A DNA stretch of 64,000 nt from Mortierella sp. BCC40632 (taxonomy: Eukaryota > Mortierellomycota > Mortierellomycetes > Mortierellales > Mortierellaceae). Location of the stretch: NCBI GenBank assembly GCA_011634665.1, contig WAEK01000011.1, positions 637,001 to 701,000 on the forward strand, in the 5' to 3' direction. Positions 11,482 to 23,745 of the stretch are shown piece after piece. The position numbers and the translations under genes are program-made. Each line of letters begins with the position of its first letter. Position 1 is the stretch's first letter. The notes under the pieces are model-generated. The model saw only the letters and a list, made by a program, of their open reading frames with translations. It did no database searches and had not been told where the DNA came from.

Positions 11482-14400
11482 ATGACCTTGGAGGCCTCCA
11501 TTTCTGAGGAGTTGGAAATGGGGCAAGAAACTAGCTCTCTCATCCTAATCCTTTCGTGTTTGTGTCCACGCCTTGTCGCGGAGAGTCATCAAAAGCAGCA
11601 TCGGCAAGAGCAAGAGCAAAACATTTTTTTGTGTTCGTACCATCACCCTCATTTCACCCCAGAGAGTCGTCAACTACAGCACCAGTGGCAGCCAAAAAGA
11701 GAGGACGGCCTAAAGGATCTAAGCAAGCAGCGATCAGTCGAGGGAAAGGAAAGCAAAAGGCCACTGAATATGACATCCTTGAAAGCCATAATAGCAGCGA
11801 TACCAATACCAACAATCCCGCTAGTAGTATCGCCACCAATATTCCCACCGACAATAACACCATCGACAATCTCGCTACCAATAATTCAACCAACGATCCT
11901 GTTGACGATAGCACAATCAATGACCCCGCCGTCATCAACACAGAGAGCCACCCACCCACTGTTAGTCAAACAGACCTCTATTCTGTTCTCGGACCAGGAC
12001 GTGTCGATCGGTTCTATGCTGATGGCTGTCTTTTTGGTTACAATCCCGATTACCTTGGAGAGCCATCAACTGGAAATTCGCGAGACCGACTTCCTGGAGA
12101 GAATGAAAACGAAGTCATTGTAGAGGATGAGCAAGGGGTTCAGGAAGAGTGTCTTCTAGAAGAAGAGAGACTTCGGACAAGAGAGAGGAACATCAATGGG
12201 CCGATTCCAGAGGAGGATGACGAGGAAGAAAAGGAGTCTCATGATGGACCCAGGTCTTTTGATGAGGCCAACTATCCCCTTCATTTTTTCTACGAGCGTT
12301 ACTTCGCTCAGTTTCCAATGGACAATACGGCAAACGATACTGATAGCGACTACAGCGACAGTAGTGAAGAAGAGGATGAGGAAGAGGACACCACAGCTGA
12401 AACGACTCACCCTCATACCTCTGCCAAGCGGAAGGCCCATGGATGCAATCACTTATCAACGAAAAGGTCGCGATTAGACCAGCGCAAAGATCTAGACCAC
12501 AGTGGCTTGAGGATACCGAGGACGTTGAAGAGCTACAGCAACACCAGGATCAAGACCAATTTACCACAGAGACAACTTCGATGCAGAGTCCAGGAGAGAC
12601 TTACGAGAGATACCTACAGCGCATGAGATGGAACCGTGAGTTTGAGAGTATGAAGGCGACTTTTTTGAGCAAGGCCAAGGAATCCAACCCCAACAAAATC
12701 AAGCTCACTAAGAAGGAGTTGGAGACCATTCGCTTGAAACACAGGGAGAAAGTAGCCCTATACGAGTCGTCAGACTTGCGAATTCAACAGCATGCGCGAG
12801 GCACTAGGGCGGCATATGGTCAATTTCATCGACACTGGAGGGTAAGTAAGTAAGAACTCTCACAAAATTTAAAGACGACCGCATATTACTCATTTTTTTT
12901 TTTTTTTGTTTGTTTTGTTGTTGTTGTTATTTTTACTTGTAGCGGTGGTGCAAGCGGAAAGGATACCGGATAGAAGGGACTAAGAAGGTTGATTTTCGAG
13001 TCGAATATGAAAAGTTTTTTTCTCTGGCTGAAAGAAGGCACGGCATTGGAAGGAGATGATGGCGGAGGGAGGCGTAAAATGGCTGTGTTACCTTTTTTGC
13101 GACTAACTCTGTTCAGGTTTTCGAAATCAATGTCAATGGAAGAGGAAGAGCTGTATCCAGGCGTGTCAAAGTTCTGCCCAGTATGTCAACATTACTCCAA
13201 CATATCAACGGCGTTAACGATCTTCGAATGTCGCAAGGGAGCAGTGGGGTCTTAAAAGGAAGGAGGCGGCCCCGTACATGCCATACGCGGAGCAGCAGTC
13301 GATGCAATCACCAACGCTTACAAAACACGAATTGCAGGCGACCCAAGGATGGAATCCAAAAAAATACGCTACTATCAATCATGCAGACGGAAAGGAGCTC
13401 GATAAATTGCGTGATGTAATGAAGGCGGCATGGATAGATCGATATCAGAAGCATGAGGACAGCAAATATGGCAGGGAATTTGCCACACAAAACTTACCAG
13501 CCTTCGTTCTCGCCTGATTGTTTCCTGGAAACACTTTATGATGATGCGTGGTGAGAATATCCGAATGGCCAAATTACCTCACATCAACTTTCACCACTTC
13601 GCGAACATGACTGGTGCGATTACAGGACCTCGTCCGAGCACTTTTGCCATCGTCCTGATCATGACGCAGGGGAAAACTCTGCGGTATGGTGGCTGCACAT
13701 ACGGTGTTGCTGTTCGGAATTCTGATGTAGAAATTTGTCCGATTGGGTCCCTCGCATTCTATCTGTTCTATCTTTGGCAGACAGTAAGTCGTATCCATTC
13801 AAAGCCCTCTTTAGCGCTCAACTCGAAAGTGTACTTACCTTTATCTATCTCTCTTATTTCCATTTCCCTTTCAGCACGAGGGAGGGTAAACCGGATCTTC
13901 ACGACAACCAATGGCGAGATATTTATCTGGTCCATGGAAATGGCAAAAGAAACAGCATCAGCAACTTTCACCTAACGCGCATTTGGATGGCATGTCTCGA
14001 CTATTCAGGGCGACAGGAATCGTGACTAATCAACCTACGCACTTCTATCGCCACTCAGGGGCCAACCATGCGCACGATGCTGGTGCCTCTCTTTCCGCTA
14101 TCCAGATTCATGGCGGATGGCAACCTAGTGGCGGCAGTCGCCTCAATACCCACTACCTGCATCCTCTTCCAAAAGGCGTCGCATATGCTATGGCAGGCGC
14201 ATTTCAGCCTGGTCTACCTCCATGGATCAAGCGCGATTGTGTAACACCGTCGGTTGAGCTTCAACGACAGATCTTTCCATTCATAGAGGAAGATTATTTT
14301 TACGGAATGTCCAGATTGGCTTCTCTGGACCAGAAATATTATGGAGGGCAGGAGCGAGCTCGATGGTAGAGCCAATCCCATGCCAATGCCAGATGAGTCA

Positions 14401-15650
14401 AACAGAGCTGGCGTTTTACGGCTCAAGTTTCTGCTCCTCCTTGTACACCTGAGAAAGGTATTACTACAAGATGCAGTAGCCCTTCTGGAACTCCAGCCCA
14501 AGGATGGAATACTGTACGGCCACCACCACATCTTCAACTTGCCAGTCTTCAAGACCCCTGAGTTTCTTGCATTCAAGGACCAGCTTGTAGCAAAAATGAC
14601 CACCCTTGCGCCACCCCAATCGGATAGCCTTCGCCACAACGCCCCTTACTTGGAAGCAGAATTTCGACTATTAAACTCCACGATGGCGGAAAGTTTCCGA
14701 GCGATCAAAGGACAACTCGACCAGGAAAAAAAAAAAAAAGTATGACAGAGTTTAAAGAACTGTTAGTGAGTAGCGCCAACGGTATCAAAAATACTGTAAA
14801 AACAGTATCTTCCGTCCAGACGGCCGCCCTCAAACACTCTGTCGAAGCTTCTCAGGATCTACACGCTCAAGCCATGCTCTATGTACTGCAAGCGGCCCCA
14901 AGCCTCTATCTCCAGCGAATTCGTCAGTTGAGGCGGCTAAATGGCACAGCTATCCCCGCTACTGTATTAGCGCCTCCTCTACCTCAACTTACTTCTCTCT
15001 TCCAGCAACAGTCGAACCAAGCCTCACCATCACCAGAAAACTATCTGGATGGGATGGAAGACAATGGTGTGGAAACTATTGACTTGGAAGATCCATTGAC
15101 CGAGCAATTCGATGCGATAGAGATGTGTGAGGATTTGGCACAGGTGACACTGGGTGATGCTTCTCAACCACCGTCACAGGTACAATCGATACCTCCTGGG
15201 CCATCTCTGAGCTTAGAGGAGCGTCTAGACTTGTTGGCGGCTGAGGTGGCCGAGAGTCGTTGTATCATTGAGTTTGATGTGTCTAATGGGTTTACGTATG
15301 AGATGGTTTCTCGATCAAGGCCGTTAGAGGAGCACTGGGAGGAGTGGTTCTATGGTTTGGTACGCGACGGCGTCCAACAACCCTCGATCTATTGGTTGAA
15401 TGGGGAAAACAGGCGCCACACTTTTGCCAGCAGCCATATGGCCGAAACTGCCTGGAGATACGTAAACCCAGCAAAGGACAAAAACACTTACAACGCATTA
15501 TGGACCTTCAAGAAAGCCATTGTGCGAGGAATTCTGAAAATGATGGTGGATCGTGAGGGCGATGTCATGCATAGAGAGAAGACAGCCCTCGCAGAAGTGG
15601 CTGCTTTGATCCAGCACAATACCCTATCACTTAACAAGTTCCAAAAATGA
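11482..15650 (+). mobile_element. decayed Crypton-type tyrosine-recombinase element
   Basis: A plus-strand coding remnant whose pieces occur in the order expected for fungal Cryptons: N-terminal AT-hook (residues KKRGRPKG at 11694-11717), acidic Ser/Glu-rich region, Ndc10-like tyrosine recombinase core, then a C-terminal GCR1_C-type DNA-binding domain. Cryptons have no reverse transcriptase and no terminal inverted repeats, so the true ends are not visible. The limits given are those of the coding remnant only. Target-site repeats could not be recognised by eye. No transposase of another class is nearby. Confidence 0.75.
11556..15650 (+). pseudogene. Crypton tyrosine recombinase with GCR1_C domain, frameshifted
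   Basis: The product would cut and rejoin DNA through a covalent tyrosine intermediate. Catalytic landmarks visible: box-I Arg in MMRGEN (13547-13549), the CPIGSLAFYLFY segment typical of Ndc10/Crypton proteins (~13737-13772), H-x-x-R in THFYRHSGA (His 14040, Arg 14049), HGGW (14109-14120) and the candidate nucleophile Tyr in HYLHPLP (~14154). GCR1_C features (PLEEHWEEWF, PSIYWL) lie at about 15309-15551. Two intron-like gaps are plausible: 12842-12942 (GGTAAGTAAG to TTGTAG) and ~13778-13874. Elsewhere the conserved segments sit in different frames, with shifts near 12495, 13040, 13490, 13965, 14360 and a 13-A run at about 14727-14739. At least some of these cannot be introns, so the gene looks inactivated. 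A recent copy with sequencing errors at homopolymers is the alternative. Confidence 0.78.
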
Positions 15651-17798
15651 ATAGAAAGTTGTAATAAATTGGCCGGTGTTCTTTCAAACACATTAGTCTT
15701 CTTTTCTGAGAGACTTCGCTCAACTGTCTTCATCAGGAATGGAGACAGCTAGAGGGAATAATATCACCAAAACGAAGAGCCATCCCAGTCTTGATGGACA
15801 TCCTAACTTCCTATGGTCATCGACGGTGTTGCTTGAATGAACCTTTAATAACAGTGAATGCATTGGGCGTGGGGTTAGCTGCATACAAAAAGCTGAAGGG
15901 GTGTTGAACAGGAAACCAGCACCAAATACCCATTGTTTAGCTAATTGAGTTTAACTCCCAAGTTACTTGAATTTGTATAAGACAAATATGGAAATGCTCC
16001 TTTTTTTTTTAAAATTTGTTGAAATTTTCCATACCCCGCAGAAAGTGCTTCCTTTTCTAGTCAGCGAGTGGCAATGTAGATAGTAGAAAAAGAGCTGTAC
16101 TGTACGTACCGTACATAATGCATATATGATATCTAATGAACAATTAACAGGTCCCTAGAAGGCTCTTTGAGTAGCTAAATGGTGACTCGAGAAAGAAAGA
16201 TAAAAAGTGACCTCGGAATCAAGGAGAGGAAAGATAGTTTCAACGTGCTCGCACAAGCCCTTCTTTGACGTTGTAAAGGTTTGCTTTACTTTTAATGTTC
16301 TGCGGAGTGCTTTGCCGAGATTCCATACACCAGACGGATTTCTCAAAGAATTAAGCCGAAGAAACCTTCGCCAATAAGGTGTCAGTTTTAGGGTACGGGC
16401 TTGTAAAAAGTCCAGTAAACCAAGACCAAAGAAGCCCTGACAAAAAAAAAACACTAAAAGGTGGTTCGAGACAGAACCACTAGTAATGTTGCAGCCGAAA
16501 AGCAGGAACGATCGTTTGTTCTTTTAACACCACACGCTCTGCACGATCGCGTGGTTCAGAGATCTCTACTGTACAGACAGTTCCTCCTCAACATGAAGGG
16601 CAAAGGGGGGTAAGAAGAAAAGAAGGGGAAAGGAGGACACGACTCAAAATGGAGATGCGTGTGTCGTGTCATTGCAGACTCTCATCTCATTTGCTCCAAA
16701 ATGAAGGAGAGAGAGAGAGAGCTGAAAGAGAATCCCATTGTTTGCTGGTTTGTCCTCAGGCCAAGAGAGCTGCAGCAGCATCAGCAACACAGATATGCGA
16801 GAGAGTGAGAGAGTGAGAAAAAAAAACAATGACATGAGAGTGGAGCGAGCAAACGGCCGTGGAGGGGAGGCATTGCTAGATTCTGATCGCTGATTAGTCG
16901 AGTCAACCCCCGAGTCAGCGTGCATAGGCCGTAGCACGTTCCACCCTAAATGCAAATTTATTGGCTGGACAGGGGCGCGCTTGGAGGAGGGGATTGCCCT
17001 GTCGTCAATTAAGATTATACTTTTAAGATTTTCCTTTTTTCTTGTGGCCTCAATTCCCTGGTAAAGAGCAGCCAACCACTTGTCGCCTTTCTCTCTCGGC
17101 TTCCTCAGCTTCCTCGTTTCCAGGATAGGACCTTGTATTTTTTTCTTCTTTTTCTTGGTCTTAATAGCACGGTTTTTTTTTGCTGGGAGTGCATACACGA
17201 GACAGAGGCTCGAGGTGAGGCTGCCATGGTGTGTTCTGCTCATTGATTGGCCGATCGTCTCGACAAGTCCTATTGCCCAATCCAACTATCTCGACCCAGG
17301 CGAACAGGCGACAGATCGGCGCTACTCCTGTGTGCGTGGGTTCCTTCACGCCGATGTGTTTGTGTGCATATCGCTTTTTTCTTTTTTACATTTCTATTCA
17401 ATGTCTATATTTTTGATTGATTCCTACTTGGTCCACATGGGGGCGGTACCGTCCGTTCATTCACCAGCGGGGCTGAACAACCCACCTTGTTGCTCCCTCC
17501 AATGCGTGCTCACCAGTGCTGGACTCTCATAGGGTGAGGATGAGGAGGGTACTTGACCTTGAAGGTTGAGGTAGTCCACAGGAAGTAGCTAAACAGGCTC
17601 ATCTTTCGTTCGTATAAATATCACTCCCTCCCCCATCCTCATCTTGGTTCGTTGCCCTTCCTTCTGCAAAGCCAGCCGCCATCTTCCTAGAAACCCCTTG
17701 TTCACGCCAAGGGAATCTTCACTCCTCTCATTACTCCCTCCCCTCTCCTCCCCTCTCTTTCACCAACTCTTCGTCAGCATCGCTAATTGTTGCCCAAA
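15651..17798. other. spacer between Crypton remnant and phosphate transporter
   Basis: No gene recognised. It contains a T-run near 16001, a palindrome-like stretch around 16097-16116, and a short perfect hairpin at 16461-16480. Minus-strand frames at 16155-16454 and 16644-17285 have no recognisable domain. From about 17590 the sequence becomes pyrimidine-rich, as expected for the promoter and leader of the next gene. Confidence 0.5.
17613..17620 (+). promoter_or_regulatory. TATA-like element of the phosphate transporter
   Basis: TATAAATA lies about 180 bases upstream of the ATG at 17799 and is followed by a CT-rich leader, a common arrangement in highly expressed fungal genes. No clear CACGTG (Pho4-type) site was seen nearby. 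This is inference from position and motif only. Confidence 0.5.
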
Positions 17799-19484
17799 AT
17801 GATGGAAATTCACGATTACACCTTTCTCTTCGGGATTGGTCTTTTCTTCGCTTTCGTCGATGCCTATGGTATCGGTGCAAACGACGTTGCCAACTCCTTC
17901 GCCACATCTGTCGGTTCCGGAACCATTACCCTTGCCCAAGCCTTGATCATTGCCTGTTTCTGTGAGTTCGGTGGCGCTTTCCTCCTCGGTGCTAGCACAA
18001 CCGAAACCATCAAAGGCGGAATTGTTGAGACTTCATTGTACAAAAATCAGCCCGAGCTCCTTATGGTGAGTCTTGAAGAAAAAAGAAAAGAAAAGAATCA
18101 TGGGAGGAGTTTAGCTCGTTCTCTTTACTCGTGGAGGTTGACTTGAAATCAAAAGACTGACCCTTCGACCCTTTTTTTTTTTTTTTTTTCTCTTTCACAA
18201 TAGTTGACCATGGTTTGCGCCTTGGTTGGATCTTCTACTTGGGTTTTGTTCGCTTCCTCTCGCGGCTGGCCCGTTTCTACCACTCATGCTATTGTCGGTG
18301 CCATCACTGGTGGTGGTCTTGCTGCCTTTGGCACCAGCGGTATCCAGTGGAGCGGTATCACCAAGATTGTCCTCTCCTGGGTCATCTCCCCCGCTGCCTC
18401 AGGTATTGTCTGCGCCATCCTCTTCTTGTTCACAAAGTATGTGGTTCTCAACCATGAGGATTCGTTCCGCCGCGGTTTGATTGCCATTCCTGCCTACTTC
18501 GGTGTCGCCATTTGCGTTCAGGTCTTCTACATCATCTACAAGGGTGCTCCCGACTCCAGCCTTAAGAACGCCTCGACCTACATTGGTATTCCCGTCGGTA
18601 TCGCTGTTGGTGTTGGTTTCGCTGTCTTCCTCTGGTGCTTCTTCTTCCTTCGCCCCTTCCTTCGTCGCAGAATCTTGGGCAATGAGGATCTCCGCTGGTT
18701 CCACGTTTTCTACGTCCCTCTTGTTCCCCACCGCGCTAAGGCTCCCGTTGACCAGGAAGAGTCTGGTAAGGGTGAGAAGGGCAGTGCTGACGGTACCGAG
18801 GGCGAGGCTGATGCTTCCCTTGTCAAGCTTGATGAGGCTGAGAAGAGCCGCTTCCAGAAGATGAAGGATGCCCTTCTCCGTGGTGTTAAGTACGATATTC
18901 ACTCCCAGAAGAGCGCCACCACCAACGCTGTCCACGAGCATGCCACCAAGTTCGATCCCGATACCGAGCGTCTCTTCTCTGCTGTCCAGGTCGTCACTGC
19001 CTGTTTCACCTCTTTTGCCCACGGTTCGAACGATGTCGCCAACGCCATTGGTCCCTTGGCCACCATCTACTACATCTGGCAGAACGCCAACATTGATGTC
19101 AAGAAGGCTCCCGTCCCCGTCTGGATTCTCGTCTTTGGCGGTGCTGCTATCGATCTTGGTTTGATGACTTATGGTTACCACGTCATGCGTACCCTCGGTA
19201 ACGATGTCACCTACATGAGTCCTACTCGTGGTTTCTCTGCTGAGTTGGCCACCTCCATCACCATCTTGACCTGCTCCAAGCTTTCTCTCCCCGTCTCATC
19301 GACTCACTGCATTACTGGTGCTACCACTGCTATCGGTCTTTGCTCTGGAGGTGGATTCAAGTCTTTGAACTGGAAGTTGTTGATCGGTGTCTTTGCCGGA
19401 TGGGTTGCGACTCTTCCCGCTGCCGGTATCACATCCGGTTTGATTTTGGCCTTTGTCAGCCGCTCGCCCAAGCTCCTTGAGTAA
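17799..19484 (+). CDS. PHO4-family phosphate permease (Pho89/SLC20 type)
   Basis: Two exons, join(17799..18065, 18204..19484), give about 515 residues. It is a multi-pass plasma-membrane transporter of the PHO4/SLC20 family, which in fungi imports inorganic phosphate with Na+ or H+. Both family signature repeats are present: GANDVANSFATSVGSG near the N-terminus and GSNDVANAIGPLATI in the C-terminal half, each followed by paired PVSSTH/PVSTTH motifs (WPVSTTHAIVG, LPVSSTHCITG). About a dozen hydrophobic segments flank a central charged cytosolic loop (around EESGKGEKG to GVKYDIHS). The intron is GT-AG, phase 0, with a T-rich 3' end. The start is the ATG at 17799 (MMEIHDY). Codons are strongly C-ending and even, unlike most neighbours, suggesting high expression. 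Direction of cation coupling cannot be read from sequence. Confidence 0.95.
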
Positions 19485-21768
19485 AAAAAAAATGGGTGCA
19501 CTCTTCTCATTGCTTTCCTTCCTGATATCCACAATATATCCCCATCCTCACTCGAAGGACTATAGCATATTGTAATTTTTCTTTTTCACATTTATTAAAA
19601 AAAAAAAAAGCATTTTCAATGAACTCTCGTATCTTGTAATCTTTGCCACCGTGAGAACGGGCTTGTCTAACCAGAGTGGTAGTAGAAAGGTAAAAAAAAA
19701 AAAAAAAAAAACATACTAGGAGGTGGTTAGTTGTAAGGAGTTGGAATGAAATTCCAGAGATTCCTGTGACAGTTACCGAGAAAGAAAGAAAGAAAGAAAA
19801 ACTCTAGAGATGAAATCATGGGAGAAAATTGGTCCAGGGATATGACACCAAGGGAGAATAAGGGTCTAGAGATGACCAAGGGAGAATAAGGGTCTAGAGA
19901 TGACCAAGGGAAAGAAAGGTTACCAGAGGAATGGTGACTAGAAAGGTACTTTTGTGCCAGTAAACTTACATTCTCGTCATGGCATTTATTTCAAGGGAAA
20001 AAAATGCGGGCGAATTTTCCAGAGTAAGAGATCTCCACTTTCTGCGAAATGGCATGTTTGTGGTCCGTCGTGTCACCTTTAAATCTATTCCTCCGTGCTT
20101 TTTTTTTTCTTTTGGGCTCCGTGTACATATCGTCACAACGAGCCCTGTTGATTGATGATCTCAAACAGGACAATTAGGATTGCTGGTAAAAGAGGAGCAC
20201 TTATGCTGCTACAGAGATGCTGCTGTCATAGTCTGGGTGCAGGTGTCGGGGTGCACTTGTGGAGAGAAGAGGCAAGGGTGGGACCCGTTTTGTTTTGAGG
20301 CTGCAAATATGCCGATGCAATGTAGCAATCCGTGGTATTATCAAACGTGATCCGAGCGGTGTGACAGTAACTGAATTTGAAGCTGCCATTCTTTAAGAGG
20401 TATAGCTTAGGTACCGATAAAGATCTTTGCATTTAAGTCTTGGGAGATGCCTAGATAGAAACCGATGTCGATGTACTGTGATTGTTGATAGTGATAGACC
20501 AGATTCGTAGTCGAGAATATAGGGTCCTGATCTTAGCACAAGCATTAAATGATACTCTCCTCCCAGATTGCTGAGGGTCCTGAGACACTAACAGGTACTG
20601 CCTAGCAACCACCGGAGACCTCATTACCATAGTGAGGAGACTCTGTTGTATTCATGCTTTTGGTATTGTTTCTGCCGTCGTTACAATTGTTTGCGTTAAC
20701 ACCTGGATTGCTATAGCATTCCTTTCATAGGGAAGGAAAGGTGCCGTCTGCAAAGCCTGGTTGTGTAGACAGAAAGATGGCATGAGTGAAGATAAAGTTC
20801 CTTGAAAAGTCGGTGGGTTTTCTAGACTGGTGTCGAGAAGAAATCGCCTGTGCCAAACGACAGCATGCGACCAGTAAGCGCGAGTTGTTAAAGGGAATTG
20901 GCTATCAATGCTGGCAGGGGGTTGTAGGGAACTGACTCGATGTGGAGTAGTCCATGGCGAATCGAAAGGTCAAATGCAGGTGGATCTACCACGAAGGACA
21001 CTGCCAAGTACACAGCTGTGTGCAAGACATAGCTTTCGTGATTTCCCTTGTCCAGGCTTTTTTGTGCTTCAACAAAGAAAAGGATGCTCTTGCCCTTCTG
21101 TCGTCTTGTCACTTGAAGAGGGACGCTTGCTTTCCTGATAATACGATTTCCAAGGAGGGCAACCCGATCTTGATATTCTCTTTTCATTGCTCGTTAGGAA
21201 GCATCCCATCCATGAAGAGAACCCGCGCTGAGGCTTCAAAGAGATAATGTAGTTGATGCACTACCAAACAACCATTCTTTCCTATCTAAATCAGAACAAG
21301 CATTCTAGTTCAATGGAGTCTTGATCGTTACAGTCAAATGCAGGCTACGAATGGTGGAGCGACAGAAAGACAATGAGATGGCATTTATCTTTATGAGTCG
21401 CTGTTCTCCGTCAGCTAACATATACTCTTCTTCTCTACCACAAATACAGCCTATCTCCAAGGTAGCGACAGATAAAAAAAGAAAAGAAAAGAAAAGAAAA
21501 GGGTGACGACAAAATCCTGTAGGGCACTGACAGACTGAAAGGCACTATGAATATCCTTGCGCATGGCATCGCAATGCTGCAACGCTACAGCTGGAGTCTT
21601 TTGGCCGATCCGGTCCCTTGCGCAAAAGCTCTACCGTCGAGGTGAAAGAGAGTCTTGGACAGGTTTCCCCCTGAACAACTCTACACAAACAGTCACAGGT
21701 TCGCCTGTTCAGGGCGACTTGACGGAACGAGAAGGAGACCCTTCACTCGATACCCTCCTCCTACCACA
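19485..21768. other. spacer between phosphate transporter and COQ3
   Basis: The first ~150 bases are the 3' UTR (AT-rich, with A-runs near 19597 and 19693). It holds a 28-bp tandem repeat at 19847-19911. From 20000 to 21700 no frame shows a recognisable domain. Confidence 0.5.
19847..19911. repeat. 28-bp tandem repeat, 2.3 copies
   Basis: Two exact adjacent copies (unit ACCAAGGGAGAATAAGGG plus TCTAGAGATG) at 19847-19874 and 19875-19902, then a 9-base partial third copy. A degenerate upstream copy (TCTAGAGATGAAATCATGGG, near 19803) suggests an older array. Confidence 0.9.
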
Positions 21769-23449
21769 ATGTCGATGCCCACCAGAGCCTGTTCAGGATT
21801 CAGGATCCTCCAAACTCGTTCTTTTGCTAGTCGGAATGCGCCTCCTTCCTCTTCATTAACTTCTACGGCTTTTGCCTGGCGTCAGGCTCATGTCCGTCCT
21901 CGTCCTATTCTCTCTTCTACCTCAGTTCTGCCCTACCGCCACCAAACATTTTTCTCTTCGCGTCTCTTTTCCACCTCAAGACCCGATGCCGCCAACCCTG
22001 GAGATGCAGACTCCAAACCTAAAAACAATGATCCCACCAACACCAACGATACCTTTTCTGTGAATCAAGAAGAGATTGCAAAGTTTGCGGCCATGTCCGA
22101 CGAATGGTGGGCTCCTCATGGTCCCTTCCGAATGTTGCACTTGATGAACCCTCCTAGGATTCGCTACATTCGGAACCGTCTCGAGGCCTCGGGGGCGATC
22201 GGAGGATTCGAGTTCAACAAGAGTTCAACTCAGGCTCGATTCCCACTCCAGGGATTGTCTATCTTGGATGTTGGTTGTGGAGGAGGTCTTTTGTCCGAGG
22301 TAGGGACGCGACTGTTTTTTTTTTTTTTTTTTTCTCGGATAGCATGGACTGAAAAAAGGGATCAGATCTCATTGACCCTTTTTTTTTTTTTTTTTTGTAA
22401 TAACCTCCATATTTCGGCTCGCTAGGCTCTTGCAAGGCTAGGTGCGCAGGTAACAGGACTGGATGCCTCCAATGAAAATATCCAAATGGCCAAGATCCAC
22501 GCCCAAAAGGATCCCTTGTTGAACGGTGGTGGACCTGGATCCATTGAGTATCGCCACCAGACTGCAGGTTAGTTCCTAATGGGCCAAAAAAAAAAATGAG
22601 GCCCCTTCTCCCCCTCTCCTCCCACTCACTCCTACCCTTTCCCAAAACACCTGTCTTTCAACTCTCTCTTCATTTCTTTTAAGCGGATATATCATTTCTT
22701 AACAACAACAGGCTGACAGACCACCTTGGGTTGCATTTGGAAACTTCTCTCTCTCTCTTTCGTTTATTTCTTGATTTTTTTTTTTTAGAACAGTTGCTGG
22801 AAGAAGGTCGACAATTTGATGTAGTATGCTCCATGGAAGTTATTGAGCATGTCGATCGACCTGCAGAGTTTCTTAAAGTCTTGGGTCATCTCGTCAAGGT
22901 AAACTCTCTCCTCCTACTCATGAGATCCTCTAGGACCATCATCTGGTCTCTGAAAAAAGAAGATTGCTTTTTTTAACTCTTGTATCCTCGCTCTTCTCTT
23001 TACTCCATATAAATACATGTGTATCCATTTCTTAGCCCAACGGAGACTTGATGTTGTCGACCATGTCACGGACGCCTCTGGCCTACTTTTTGACCGTCTT
23101 TAGTGCTGAGCATTTGTTGAGGATGGTTCCCGTCGGTACCCACGATTGGTCTAAATACATTACGCCAGATGAACTCGAGGCAGGCGTTGAAGATCTTGCT
23201 CAATGCAGAGTCTTGAACATTCAGGGTATCTGCTTCAACCCTCTATCGGGACAATGGGAACTTGCCTCCACCAGTCGAAGTGGTTCTCGTTCTGGAGTCA
23301 CGGAGGAATCTTCTCGGTCCAACAGTCAAGGTCCCCTTGGATTCTTGTCGAGTCTTGGAACATCGGTTTCTGAAAGTGTAAACTATTTTTTGGCGGCCAA
23401 AAAGATTGTTCCTGCTGCTTCTGATGTAGATCCTGTCTCTCAAGAATAG
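21769..23449 (+). CDS. COQ3: ubiquinone biosynthesis O-methyltransferase, mitochondrial
   Basis: Four exons, join(21769..22299, 22426..22567, 22789..22898, 23036..23449), give about 398 residues. Coq3 performs both O-methylation steps of coenzyme Q synthesis on the matrix face of the inner membrane, using S-adenosylmethionine. Seen here: an Arg/Ser-rich presequence over the first ~70 residues, then FAAMSDEWWAPHGPFRMLH, motif I ILDVGCGGGLLSE, motif II-like QVTGLDASNENI, the CSMEVIEHV motif, LMLSTMSRTP, and the EHLLRMVPVGTHDWSKYI block typical of Coq3/UbiG. All introns are GT-AG and rejoin these motifs in frame. The ATG chosen (MSMPTR) directly precedes the presequence. A Ser-rich insertion (about residues 325-360) makes it longer than the ~310-residue yeast protein. 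Confidence 0.95.
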
Positions 23450-23745
23450 AATCAGCCCAATCATTGTCGCATATTTTCTCACTCTCGCTTCATCTTCAAC
23501 CATTATCTCATTTGCAATAAACTCCCCCTCCCCCTCCCCCCAAGAGGGAGAAAAAAAAAGAAGCAGGAGACTGTCGGATAGTGCTGCTGAAAAAACCATT
23601 TTTATCGTGTCAATGAGCTATGATACAAAGAGAAAAAGCGCTATCGATCACACCAACAATCAATAAGAAAAAAAAAAGAGACTACATCATGGTATGACCA
23701 CCCCCTTCCATCTTCCAAAGAAAAGGATCGACCGTCTTGACAACA

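Noticed and set aside
16155..16454. Minus-strand frame of 99 codons near the Crypton remnant
   Set aside because: No recognisable domain and no link to recombinase families.
18399..19181. 260-codon minus-strand frame inside the phosphate transporter
   Set aside because: Shadow frame opposite a highly codon-biased real exon carrying PHO4 signatures.
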